Source: Bordetella parapertussis
GTDB taxonomy: Bacteria > Pseudomonadota > Gammaproteobacteria > Burkholderiales > Burkholderiaceae_C
Direction: 5' to 3'
Length of the DNA stretch: 19,068 bases
NCBI GenBank assembly: GCA_945907335.1
Contig: CAMDSU010000012.1
Location: 1 to 19,068 of the forward strand
Positions 7,373 through 14,526 of this stretch are shown in pieces; positions within the stretch are counted from its first letter, which is position 1; each line of letters starts with the position of its first letter. The notes beneath the pieces were generated by a model, which searched no databases, had not been told where the DNA came from, and saw only the letters and a list, made by a program, of their open reading frames with translations. A program made the translations under genes and the position numbers.

Positions 7373-8668
7373 ATGAACAACGTACAACTGTTTTTATTGC
7401 TGGCCTTGGTGTTGTCCGTGGTGGTGACACTGGTGCTGGCTTGGGCGGCCAAAAGAGCGGCCAAAGACGCCGCCAGCGGTCATCAGCGCCAGCATGTCAT
7501 GTCGCATGTCAGCGTGTATCGCGAACAATTGTCCGAGCTCGACCGTGAACTCGCCCAAGGCACACTGGACCAAGCTGGCTACGACTTGTCTCAACAAGAA
7601 TTGACCCAGCGTTTGATGGAGGACGCTCCCGCACCCGAATCCGCAAGCACGGCGCCCGCACCGCCTGTCCCGCGCATCAAATGGTTGATCACTGGTTTGT
7701 CTTTGCTGGTCCCCGTGGCTGCGTTCAGCTTGTATTTTTATGTCGGCACACCGGTGGCGCTTGACCCAGCATTGGTGGCGCAGGCCAATGGTGAAGAGGA
7801 AATCACGCCGCAAAAGCTCGAAACCATGGCCGAGCAACTCAGCCAGCGACTGGAAAAAGAGCCTGAGAATGCCGAAGCCTGGGTGATGCTCGGTCGTATT
7901 CAGCGTGCCTTGGCGCGATATGACCAAGCCGATGCCGCTTTGCAAAAAGCGCTGGCCTTAGAGCGCAATGACGACCTGATGATTGAACGTGCCGAGGTGC
8001 TGGCGCAAAAAAACAATGGGGTGTTCAAAGGCGAACCCTGGGCCATCATCAACAGCGTGCTCAAAGCAGATCCGCAAAATGGCAATGCATTGTTGTTGGC
8101 GGGCAGCGCCGCTTTCTCGGAAGAACGATTCAAGGATGCGTTGGGGTATTGGGAAAAAGTTCGTGGCTTGTTGCCGCCGTCGTCCCCCGATTTGCCAGCG
8201 TTGGCCGAGGCCATTGACAAGGCACGTGAGCGTTTGGGCTTGCCGCCACAAGCGCCGCTCAGCGCAGGCAATGCACCGGCCAGTGCCGGCGTCGCCGCCA
8301 AACCCGCCAGCGATGGCACCGAGCGCATCAGTGGGCGCGTGGTGTTGTCGCCCGATATTGCGTCTCAGGTATCAGGCAAAGACACGGTGTTTATTTATGC
8401 CAACGCTGCCGAAGGACCACGCATGCCGTTGGCGATTGTTCGAACCACGGTGGATAAATTGCCCTACGACTTTGTGCTGGACGACAGTCTGGCCATGAAC
8501 CCCCAAATGAAGCTGTCGCAAGTGAATTCGGTGATGGTGAGAGCGCGTATTTCTAAAACTGGCAACGCCATGCCGCAAGCAGGTGACTTTGGCGCCAGTG
8601 TCGGGCCGGTCACGCCTGGCAGCTCCGACAAAGTGCAATTGACCATTTCGCAACCTTTGACGCCTTGA
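7373..8668 (+). CDS. ccmI: apocytochrome c chaperone CcmI
   Basis: CcmI binds the C-terminal helix of apocytochromes c and presents them to CcmF/CcmH. It has 431 residues. Membrane helices lie at about 4-24 and about 103-124, separated by a cytoplasmic coiled-coil-prone loop (VYREQLSELDRELAQGTL). Next comes a periplasmic TPR region from about 163 (ENAEAWVMLGRIQRALARYD) to about 260, a proline/alanine-rich linker near 290-310, and a C-terminal beta domain from about 320 (ERISGRVVLSPDIASQV) found in longer CcmI proteins. The ATG follows the ccmH stop without a gap, and AAGGA lies just upstream. It is the last gene of the operon; the next gene is convergent. Confidence 0.93.
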   Translation: MNNVQLFLLLALVLSVVVTLVLAWAAKRAAKDAASGHQRQHVMSHVSVYREQLSELDRELAQGTLDQAGYDLSQQELTQRLMEDAPAPESASTAPAPPVPRIKWLITGLSLLVPVAAFSLYFYVGTPVALDPALVAQANGEEEITPQKLETMAEQLSQRLEKEPENAEAWVMLGRIQRALARYDQADAALQKALALERNDDLMIERAEVLAQKNNGVFKGEPWAIINSVLKADPQNGNALLLAGSAAFSEERFKDALGYWEKVRGLLPPSSPDLPALAEAIDKARERLGLPPQAPLSAGNAPASAGVAAKPASDGTERISGRVVLSPDIASQVSGKDTVFIYANAAEGPRMPLAIVRTTVDKLPYDFVLDDSLAMNPQMKLSQVNSVMVRARISKTGNAMPQAGDFGASVGPVTPGSSDKVQLTISQPLTP

Positions 8669-8680
8669 GCGCCAAGGTTG
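8651..8680. terminator. possible bidirectional hairpin between ccmI and the response regulator gene
   Basis: CAACCTT at 8651-8657 pairs with AAGGTTG at 8674-8680, and CGC at 8661-8663 can pair with GCG at 8669-8671 around a CTTGA loop that contains the ccmI stop codon. It sits where two convergent genes end 19 bases apart, the expected place for a shared terminator. No T-tract follows on either strand, so it is not a classic intrinsic terminator; it could protect 3' ends or assist Rho-dependent ending. Confidence 0.3.
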
Positions 8681-8687
8681 CCGGTTA

Positions 8688-9290
8688 TCAACCCATCAAC
8701 AAACCATGGGTGCGCGCAAAGTGCAGGGTTTGTGTGCGGCTTTTCACACCGAGACGGCGAAACAGTCGCCACAAGTGAACTTTGACCGTGTGCTCGCTGA
8801 TGTTGAGTTCGGCGGCGATGTCGCGGTTGGACAAACCGCGGTCTAGCATCAGAATCAATTGTTTTTGGCGTTTTGACAATTTGATATCGCCAACCACCAC
8901 GGCATCCGCGTCGACTTCATCTTTGTCTGATTTCAAAATATCTTGGATGGCCGCAGAAATTTCGGCGGTATCGGTGGATTTCTCAATATAAAGGTCTGCG
9001 CCTGCTTCTAGACAAGCGTCACGGGCTTCGCCAGAGGGCATAGCGGACAACACCACCAAAGGTACTTCGGGGTACATTTTTTTCACGTCTGAAATGGCTG
9101 TGGCGCCTTTGACACCGGGCAGCAATAAGTCGAGTACAAAAAGTTCGGGTTCACCGTTTTTAATCAAAGCGGCTTGCAGTTCGCTGAACTTTTCCAATTC
9201 CACCACCTTAGAGGCAGGGCGAAGTCGTCGCAAAAGCATGCCAATCATCTGGCGAACCATGGGGTGGTCATCAATCACATATAAGCTCAT
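8688..9290 (-). CDS. NarL/LuxR-family DNA-binding response regulator
   Basis: A two-domain response regulator of 200 residues. The receiver domain (1 to about 120) has the acidic pair Asp7-Asp8, the phospho-acceptor Asp54 (FVLDLLLPG), Ser82 (VVLSAMPSGEA) and Lys104 (YIEKS), so it should be phosphorylated normally. The C-terminal LuxR/GerE helix-turn-helix covers about 136-197 (LSKRQKQLILMLDRGLSNRD, then IAAELNISEHTVKVHL). It should act as a cytoplasmic transcription regulator; the targets are unknown. No sensor kinase lies in the window, so it is an orphan here. A good ribosome site, GGAGAA (9296-9301 on the minus strand), sits five bases before the ATG. It follows trpS by 15 bases on the same strand and probably ends the same transcript. 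Confidence 0.93.
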   Translation of the reverse strand: MSLYVIDDHPMVRQMIGMLLRRLRPASKVVELEKFSELQAALIKNGEPELFVLDLLLPGVKGATAISDVKKMYPEVPLVVLSAMPSGEARDACLEAGADLYIEKSTDTAEISAAIQDILKSDKDEVDADAVVVGDIKLSKRQKQLILMLDRGLSNRDIAAELNISEHTVKVHLWRLFRRLGVKSRTQTLHFARTHGLLMG

Positions 9291-9305
9291 CGTTGTTCTC
9301 CGGTG

Positions 9306-10502
9306 TCAATAATTTAGGCCCATGGCCTCGCGCACATCGCGCATGGTTTCTTGCGCCGTGGCACGTGCACGCTGTGTTCCAGCGTCAACGATATCACGAA
9401 CAAGGCGGGGATTGGAAACAAAAGGTTCGGCGCGTTCCAACATAGGTTGCTGTTCTGCAATGATGGCGTCGATGACAGGTTGCTTGCACTCTAAACAACC
9501 GATACCTGCGCGAGTGCATTCGGTTTTTACCCATTCGCGGGTGGTGACAGGCGAATACACCAGATGGAACTGCCACACAGGGCAGCGGTCTGGGTGACCG
9601 GCGTCGGTGCGCTTGACCCGTGCTGGGTCGGTGGGCATGCGTTTGACCTTGTTCTCGATGCTGGCGGCGTCTTCGCGCATGGCTATGGTGTTGTGATAGC
9701 TCTTGCTCATTTTTGCGCCGTCCAAGCCGGGCAATTTACTGGCTTCGGTCAGCAGCGCATGCGGTTCAGTCAACACCGCTTTGCCCGTGCCTTTGAAATA
9801 GCCTTCCAACCGCTCGCGGTCTTTGTCCGTCAATTCAGGCGCGGTTTGTAGATAACCCATGGCGCCTTCCAGCGCCTTGGTGTCACCGGTTTCCTGGAAT
9901 TGTTTGCGGGACTTTTCAAACCGTTTGAGGCTGTCTTTGGGCAATTTGGCCAGACAGATTTGCACCAAAGCATCAAAGTTGGGCTCACGGCCGTACAAGT
10001 GGTTAAAACGGCGAGCCGCCTCACGGGTCAGTTCGACATGGCTGGCTTGGTCTTCACCCACCGGCACATGTTTGGCCTTGTAAATCAGGATGTCAGCGGC
10101 TTGCAAAAGTGGGTAACCCAAAAAACCGTAGGTGGTCAGGTCTTTGTCTTTGAGCTTTTCCTGCTGGTCTTTGTAGGTGGGCACGCGTTCCAACCAACTG
10201 ATGGGCGTGCCCATGGCCAGCAATGTAAACAGCTCGGCATGCTCTGGAATACGACTTTGTAAAAACAAGGTGCATTGGTTGGGGTCTAGGCCGGCAGCGA
10301 GCCAGTCGATCACCATTTCATAGACATTTTTTTCAATGATTTCACGGCTTTCGTAATGCGTCGTGAGCGCATGCCAGTCGGCCACGAAATAAAAGCATTC
10401 CATCGATGCTTGTAAGCGCACCCAGTTTTTCAAGGCACCGTGGTAGTGGCCAAGGTGAAGTGCGCCGGTCGGGCGCATGCCGGAGAGAACGCGATCTGTC
10501 AT
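9306..10502 (-). CDS. trpS: tryptophanyl-tRNA synthetase
   Basis: Class I synthetase charging tRNA-Trp with tryptophan in the cytoplasm. It has 398 residues, longer than the roughly 330 of E. coli TrpRS. The HIGH-type motif is HLGH at 16-19 (MRPTGALHLGHYHG), and KMSKS is at 264-268. The C-terminal part has four cysteines, Cys307, Cys329, Cys336 and Cys339, spaced C-x21-C-x6-C-x2-C. This is close to the [4Fe-4S] pattern reported for Thermotoga maritima TrpRS, with one residue fewer in the first gap. The start is the ATG at 10502 (MTDRVLSGMRPTG), overlapping the upstream protease stop by ATGA; a longer frame reaching to 10589 lies within the protease gene and its residues do not look like TrpRS. 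Confidence 0.97.
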   Translation of the reverse strand: MTDRVLSGMRPTGALHLGHYHGALKNWVRLQASMECFYFVADWHALTTHYESREIIEKNVYEMVIDWLAAGLDPNQCTLFLQSRIPEHAELFTLLAMGTPISWLERVPTYKDQQEKLKDKDLTTYGFLGYPLLQAADILIYKAKHVPVGEDQASHVELTREAARRFNHLYGREPNFDALVQICLAKLPKDSLKRFEKSRKQFQETGDTKALEGAMGYLQTAPELTDKDRERLEGYFKGTGKAVLTEPHALLTEASKLPGLDGAKMSKSYHNTIAMREDAASIENKVKRMPTDPARVKRTDAGHPDRCPVWQFHLVYSPVTTREWVKTECTRAGIGCLECKQPVIDAIIAEQQPMLERAEPFVSNPRLVRDIVDAGTQRARATAQETMRDVREAMGLNY

Positions 10503-11179
10503 GGGGTGGTCAATAGAAACAAATTGGCCAATGGCTGCAACAACCACTGGATAGAAAACACAGAGGCGTTCATGATGGGTGTCATCCACAACGCGTTGAC
10601 CACGCCGAGCAATACCAAGCCCATGACAATGAAAAACCCGAAACGCTCAACCTGCGCGAAACCGACGGCAAGCCGCCAAGGCAACAAACCCACCACAATG
10701 CGCCCGCCATCCATGGGTGGAATGGGAAACAAATTGAAGGCAAACATGACCAAGTTGGTCAATACGCCCGCTTTGGCCATGTCGGTGAAAAAACGCTCTT
10801 CGACATCAAAACCGCTGAGTAAATAAATCGCAACCATCCACAAAATGGCTTGCAGCAAGTTGGCCACTGGACCGGCCAAGGCGACCCACACCATGTCGCG
10901 TTTGGGGTGACGTAGGCGGGAGACATCTACCGGCACAGGCTTGGCGTAACCAAACAAAAAATTGCCCGCAGTGGCGAAATAAAGAACCAGCGGTATGGCG
11001 ATGGTGCCCACCAAGTCAATATGCGGAACAGGGTTGAGTGTGACGCGGCCCAAGGCCCAGGCGGTGTTGTCGCCAAAAAGCTTTGCGGCATAGCCGTGCG
11101 CCGCCTCATGCAAAGTAATTGCCAGTAATACCGGCAAAGCATGGGTGGTGATTGTTTGAACTATTTCATTGAAATCCAC
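10499..11179 (-). CDS. M50/site-2-protease-like membrane metalloprotease
   Basis: A 226-residue polytopic protein of the short S2P branch without PDZ domain (YwhC/FwdE-like group). The zinc site HEAAH lies at 24-28 in the first helix (AITLHEAAHGYAAKLFGD). The third ligand is Asp157 in NLFPIPPMDGGR (149-160). LAGPVANLL in the middle is another family block. Members cleave membrane-embedded substrates in regulated proteolysis; no substrate such as an anti-sigma factor is encoded nearby. The start is a GTG at 11179 with GAGAG upstream; an ATG eight bases before is out of frame. It overlaps trpS by ATGA, and linkage of this protease with trpS is common in betaproteobacteria to my recollection. 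Confidence 0.92.
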   Translation of the reverse strand: MDFNEIVQTITTHALPVLLAITLHEAAHGYAAKLFGDNTAWALGRVTLNPVPHIDLVGTIAIPLVLYFATAGNFLFGYAKPVPVDVSRLRHPKRDMVWVALAGPVANLLQAILWMVAIYLLSGFDVEERFFTDMAKAGVLTNLVMFAFNLFPIPPMDGGRIVVGLLPWRLAVGFAQVERFGFFIVMGLVLLGVVNALWMTPIMNASVFSIQWLLQPLANLFLLTTP

Positions 11180-11294
11180 AGTTTCATTCTCTCACTAAAC
11201 CCGTCAAATTTGATATTGAACCGATAAAACTCAGTAATATTTTTCATTTATCTGATGCGCTAGGGATTGCCCTAAAGGCACGTCTTCAGAGGAC
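11180..11294 (-). promoter_or_regulatory. 115-bp AT-rich gap upstream of the M50 protease-trpS-response regulator genes
   Basis: This is the longest gap within the minus-strand gene run and is visibly more AT-rich than its surroundings (for example ATAAATGAAAAATATTACTG). That suggests a promoter for the protease, trpS and regulator genes. I could not find a convincing -35/-10 pair. A small dyad, TAGGG-ATTG-CCCTA (11261-11274), lies within it and has no T-tract. Confidence 0.3.
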
Positions 11295-11930
11295 TCATAG
11301 CCCCAAAAGGCCTACATCGCCAGCGCCTTGTCTGATTAAAAGGGGGGCATCCCCTGCTCCCATGGGGGTTAAGTCAACCACCGTGGTGGCTTGCATGGCG
11401 CAGGCCCCGGCATCGATGACTGCAGCGAGTTGATGTTCGAACCGCTCGCGTATGTTCTGGCCATCGTTCAGCGGTTCGGTTTCCCCCGGGGGGATCAGCG
11501 TGGTGGCCAGCAAAGGTGCACCGTGTAAGGCCAACAATGCCAGCAAGCACAGGTGTTGGGGCACCCGCAAACCAATGGTTTTACGTTGGGGGTGGGAAAC
11601 GCGTCGCGGCACTTCTTTGGTGGCTTCCAAGATGAAGGTATACGCACCCGGCGTGGCTGCTTTGAGCAACCGAAACTGACGGTTATCCACTTTGGCGTAC
11701 AGCGCTAATTCACTTAAGTCGCGGCACAGCAAGGTGAGGTGGTGCTTATCATCCACTTCACGCATGCGGCGCATCTGGTCGACGGCGGTTTTATCGTCCA
11801 GGTGACAAACCAAGGCATAACTGGAATCGGTGGGCACTGCCAAAACGCGGCCTTGGCTCAGCAAGGCCACCGCTTGTTTGAGCAAACGAGGTTGCGGATT
11901 GTCGGGATGGACTTGCAGCCATTGGGCCAT
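11295..11930 (-). CDS. yciO: YciO-type Sua5/YrdC-domain protein
   Basis: A 211-residue single-domain YrdC-fold protein. The opening MAQWLQVHPDNPQPRLLKQA matches E. coli YciO (HPDNPQ.RL..QA) and fixes the start. Other YciO blocks are VPTDSSYAL (32-40), LTLLCRDLSEL, the GAYTFILEATKEVPRR region with RKTIGLRVP, and a C-terminal RQGAGDVG. The YrdC fold binds ATP, threonine or threonylcarbamoyl-AMP and double-stranded RNA. The SAN-like triplet of true TsaC/Sua5 is replaced by TTL (LLATTLIPPGE), so this is the YciO paralogue, which does not fully replace TsaC in tRNA t6A synthesis. The rnm-yciO order is the same as in E. coli. No Shine-Dalgarno sequence precedes the ATG; a hairpin and T-run lie there instead. 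Confidence 0.92.
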   Translation of the reverse strand: MAQWLQVHPDNPQPRLLKQAVALLSQGRVLAVPTDSSYALVCHLDDKTAVDQMRRMREVDDKHHLTLLCRDLSELALYAKVDNRQFRLLKAATPGAYTFILEATKEVPRRVSHPQRKTIGLRVPQHLCLLALLALHGAPLLATTLIPPGETEPLNDGQNIRERFEHQLAAVIDAGACAMQATTVVDLTPMGAGDAPLLIRQGAGDVGLLGL

Positions 11931-11932
11931 GG

Positions 11933-11951
11933 AAAAAAACCGCGTTGCGGT
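11933..11951 (-). terminator. intrinsic-terminator-like hairpin just before the yciO start codon
   Basis: Read on the minus strand, ACCGC-AAC-GCGGT (five base pairs, three-base loop, 11939-11951) is followed directly by a run ending in seven T residues (11933-11939; the first T also closes the stem). Two C residues then precede the yciO ATG. The position is between rnm and yciO. The stem is short, so efficiency may be low; it could act as a partial terminator that lowers yciO expression relative to recJ-rnm. Confidence 0.35.
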
Positions 11952-11955
11952 GAAG

Positions 11956-12810
11956 TTATTGGATGCGTTCGGCCAACAGCTCCCAGACCGGGGTCAGGTC
12001 ACCAGGCAACCAAGGCAGACTGCCCAAATCGGTGTGGCTTTCCTGCGGGCTGTGGAAATCGCTGCCGCGCGACGCCGCCAGTTCAAATTCGCGCGCCATG
12101 TCTGCATAAGTGATGGCTTCCTGTGCCGAGTGGCTGCCAGTGACCACCTCGACCGCTTGGCCACCGTGGTTTTTAAATTCGGTGAACAAGGCATATTCTT
12201 CGGTGGGCGAGAACCCATACCGTGCGGGATGTGCAATCACTGCAACGCCTTGGCTGTCGCGAATCCAACGGATCGCGTCGCCCAATGCAGCCCAGCGATG
12301 CGGCACAAAACCGGGTTTGCCTTCAGTTAAAAAACGTCTGAACACTTCGTGGGTGTCCTTGCACACGCCGGTCTCCACCAAATAACGGGCGAAATGGGTG
12401 CGGGAAATCAAATCTGGGTTGCCCGCGTAAGTGAGTGCGCCTTCAAAACTGCCTTGTATGCCCACTTTGGCCAAACCAGCTGCCATGTCTTTGGCGCGTT
12501 CGTGTCTGCCGCCACGGGTGCTTAGCAAGCCATTTTGTAGCTCGGGGCTGTGGATATCAAAGCCCAGACCCACGATATGCACGGTGCGTCCGGCAAAGGA
12601 CACAGAAATTTCGGTACCACTCAAGTAGCCCATGCCCAAGGCTTTGGCGGCTGTGGCCGCTCGGGTTTGCCCGCCGATTTCGTCATGGTCGGTCAGGGCC
12701 CATAACTCGACACCATTGGCGTGTGCTCTGGCGGCCAGTGCTTCAGGCGTGAGCGTGCCGTCTGAAATGACGGAGTGGCAATGCAAATCGGCGTTGAGGA
12801 TGTTCACCAC
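11956..12810 (-). CDS. rnm: PHP-domain 5'-3' exoribonuclease RNase AM
   Basis: This is the orthologue of E. coli Rnm (formerly YciV/TrpH), which removes nucleotides from RNA 5' ends, matures 5S/16S/23S rRNA 5' ends and hydrolyses 3',5'-nucleoside bisphosphates. It has 284 residues. PHP metal motifs are visible: DLHCHSVISDGT (His10, His12, Asp17), ALTDHDEIGG (Asp41, His42, Asp43), GTEIS with its glutamate, VAVIAHPARYG, and GSDFH near the C-terminus. The frame starts with two GTGs in a row (12810 and 12807); either could be used and no good ribosome site is seen. It begins six bases after recJ and precedes yciO by 25 bases, so it probably shares the recJ transcript. Confidence 0.92.
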   Translation of the reverse strand: MVNILNADLHCHSVISDGTLTPEALAARAHANGVELWALTDHDEIGGQTRAATAAKALGMGYLSGTEISVSFAGRTVHIVGLGFDIHSPELQNGLLSTRGGRHERAKDMAAGLAKVGIQGSFEGALTYAGNPDLISRTHFARYLVETGVCKDTHEVFRRFLTEGKPGFVPHRWAALGDAIRWIRDSQGVAVIAHPARYGFSPTEEYALFTEFKNHGGQAVEVVTGSHSAQEAITYADMAREFELAASRGSDFHSPQESHTDLGSLPWLPGDLTPVWELLAERIQ

Positions 12811-12816
12811 TTTATT

Positions 12817-14526
12817 CTAGGCGGTGCGCATGTTTTCTATCTGCAGTTTCAGTTTTCTCTGTCCTTGCCAATGGTCAAGCACCAAACGGTAAGCGAGTTC
12901 GGCTTGCGGCGGCAAGGCCTCTTGTCGGCCAAACCAGATGCCATCGATCAATTGGCCGTGCAAGCGCAGTTTCAGCGACAAATGCTTTTCACCAACGATG
13001 CGTTGGTTCAGCACGTCGATCTGGTCTTGAAACACCGGCATGTCAAAACCTTGTCCCCAGACCTGTTCTTGCAGTTCAATGGCCACATCCGGTCGCAGGT
13101 GCTGCGGCGGCAGCGGGCCGTCTGTTTCCAGTGATTGCGCCAGTGTGGCTGCGTCCAGCCATTGCGCGGCAATCTGTTGCAATGCGACTTCAAATGTGGC
13201 GAGGTCGTCTTCTAGCAAGGTGCAACCAGCGGCCATGGCGTGGCCGCCGAAACGCAGCAGCAAGCCCGGGTGCAGTTTGACCACCGCGTCCAACGCGTCG
13301 CGCAAATGAAATCCGGGAATCGAGCGACCCGAGCCTTTCAACACTGCCTGGCCCTCAGATTCGCTGGCGGCAAATACAAAACACGGACGATGGTGCAAGT
13401 CTTTCAAGCGCCCCGCCACAATGCCGACCACGCCTTCATGAAACTCTTCGTCATACACACACAGGGCAGGCGGGGGTTCGTCCTCGTGGTCCAACAACGA
13501 TTCTGCGATCAACAAAGCCTGATCGCGCATGCCGGTTTCTATGCTGCGGCGTTCGCGGTTGATGGCGTCGAGTTGTTGCGCCAGTTGCATCGCTTGTGCA
13601 GCATCGTCGGTGCGCAAGCATTCGATGCCCAAGCGCATGTCAGACAAACGCCCGGCGGCGTTGATGCGCGGCCCCAGCGCAAAGCCCATGTCTTGGCTGA
13701 TGGCTTGCGCAGGTTCGCGCCCGGCCACTTGAAACAAGGCTGCCATGCCCGCTGGCAGCAAACCGCGTCGAATTCTTGCCAGCCCTTGGGACACCAAGCG
13801 CCGGTTGTTCGCGTCGAGTTTGACCACATCGGCAACAGTGCCCAAGGCCACCAAGGGCAACAGGCTATCCAGCCGCGGTTCGCTGTCTTTGTCAAACACC
13901 CCGCGCTCGCGCAAGCAAGCCCGCAAAGCCAGCAACACATAAAACATCACCCCAACCCCGGCCATGTGCTTGCTGGCAAAGCCACAGCCTGGTTGGTTCG
14001 GATTGACCAAGGCATCGGCCTCAGGTAACGAGGCGCCGGGCAAATGGTGGTCGGTCACCAACACTTGCATGCCCAATTGCCGCGCGGCGGCAACGCCCTC
14101 GACACTGGCAATGCCGTTGTCGACCGTCACTAGCAATTGCGCGCCGCTGGCATGCACCCGTTGCGAAATAGAGGGCGTGAGCCCGTAGCCATCGACCACG
14201 CGGTCTGGCACCAAAAAATCGACATGCGAAGCACCCAACATGGCCAATCCGCGCAAGCCCACCGCACAGGCCGTGGCGCCATCGCAGTCGTAATCGGCGA
14301 CGATGCAAATGCGTTTTTTCGCAGCTATGGCGTCTGCCAACACAGCGGCGGCTTGTGCCATGCCTTTCATGCCAGCGGGTGGCAGCAATTGCGCCAGAGA
14401 GTTGTCTAAATCAATCGGGTCGCTGATGCCTCGCGCTGCGTACAAACGCGCCAGTAACGGGTGTATGCCGGCTTGCTCAAGCGTCCAAACGGCTCGCGGC
14501 GGGGCGTCGCGCATGATGAATTTCAT
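12817..14526 (-). CDS. recJ: single-stranded-DNA-specific exonuclease RecJ
   Basis: RecJ degrades single-stranded DNA 5' to 3' in recombination (RecF pathway), mismatch and base-excision repair. The protein has 569 residues (E. coli 577). DHH-domain motifs are in order: IVADYDCDGATA (75-86), TVDNGIAS (134-141) and TDHHLPG (158-164). They are followed by GCGFASKHMAGVG, ALGTVADVV and FALGPRINAAGRL. The DHHA1 nucleic-acid-binding domain has RFGGHAMAAG with His429, and a C-terminal OB-like region follows. The start is the ATG at 14526 (MKFIMRDAPPRAVWTL), which overlaps the stop of the upstream gene by ATGA; the longer open frame to 14823 lies inside that gene and is not protein-like. Confidence 0.97.
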   Translation of the reverse strand: MKFIMRDAPPRAVWTLEQAGIHPLLARLYAARGISDPIDLDNSLAQLLPPAGMKGMAQAAAVLADAIAAKKRICIVADYDCDGATACAVGLRGLAMLGASHVDFLVPDRVVDGYGLTPSISQRVHASGAQLLVTVDNGIASVEGVAAARQLGMQVLVTDHHLPGASLPEADALVNPNQPGCGFASKHMAGVGVMFYVLLALRACLRERGVFDKDSEPRLDSLLPLVALGTVADVVKLDANNRRLVSQGLARIRRGLLPAGMAALFQVAGREPAQAISQDMGFALGPRINAAGRLSDMRLGIECLRTDDAAQAMQLAQQLDAINRERRSIETGMRDQALLIAESLLDHEDEPPPALCVYDEEFHEGVVGIVAGRLKDLHHRPCFVFAASESEGQAVLKGSGRSIPGFHLRDALDAVVKLHPGLLLRFGGHAMAAGCTLLEDDLATFEVALQQIAAQWLDAATLAQSLETDGPLPPQHLRPDVAIELQEQVWGQGFDMPVFQDQIDVLNQRIVGEKHLSLKLRLHGQLIDGIWFGRQEALPPQAELAYRLVLDHWQGQRKLKLQIENMRTA

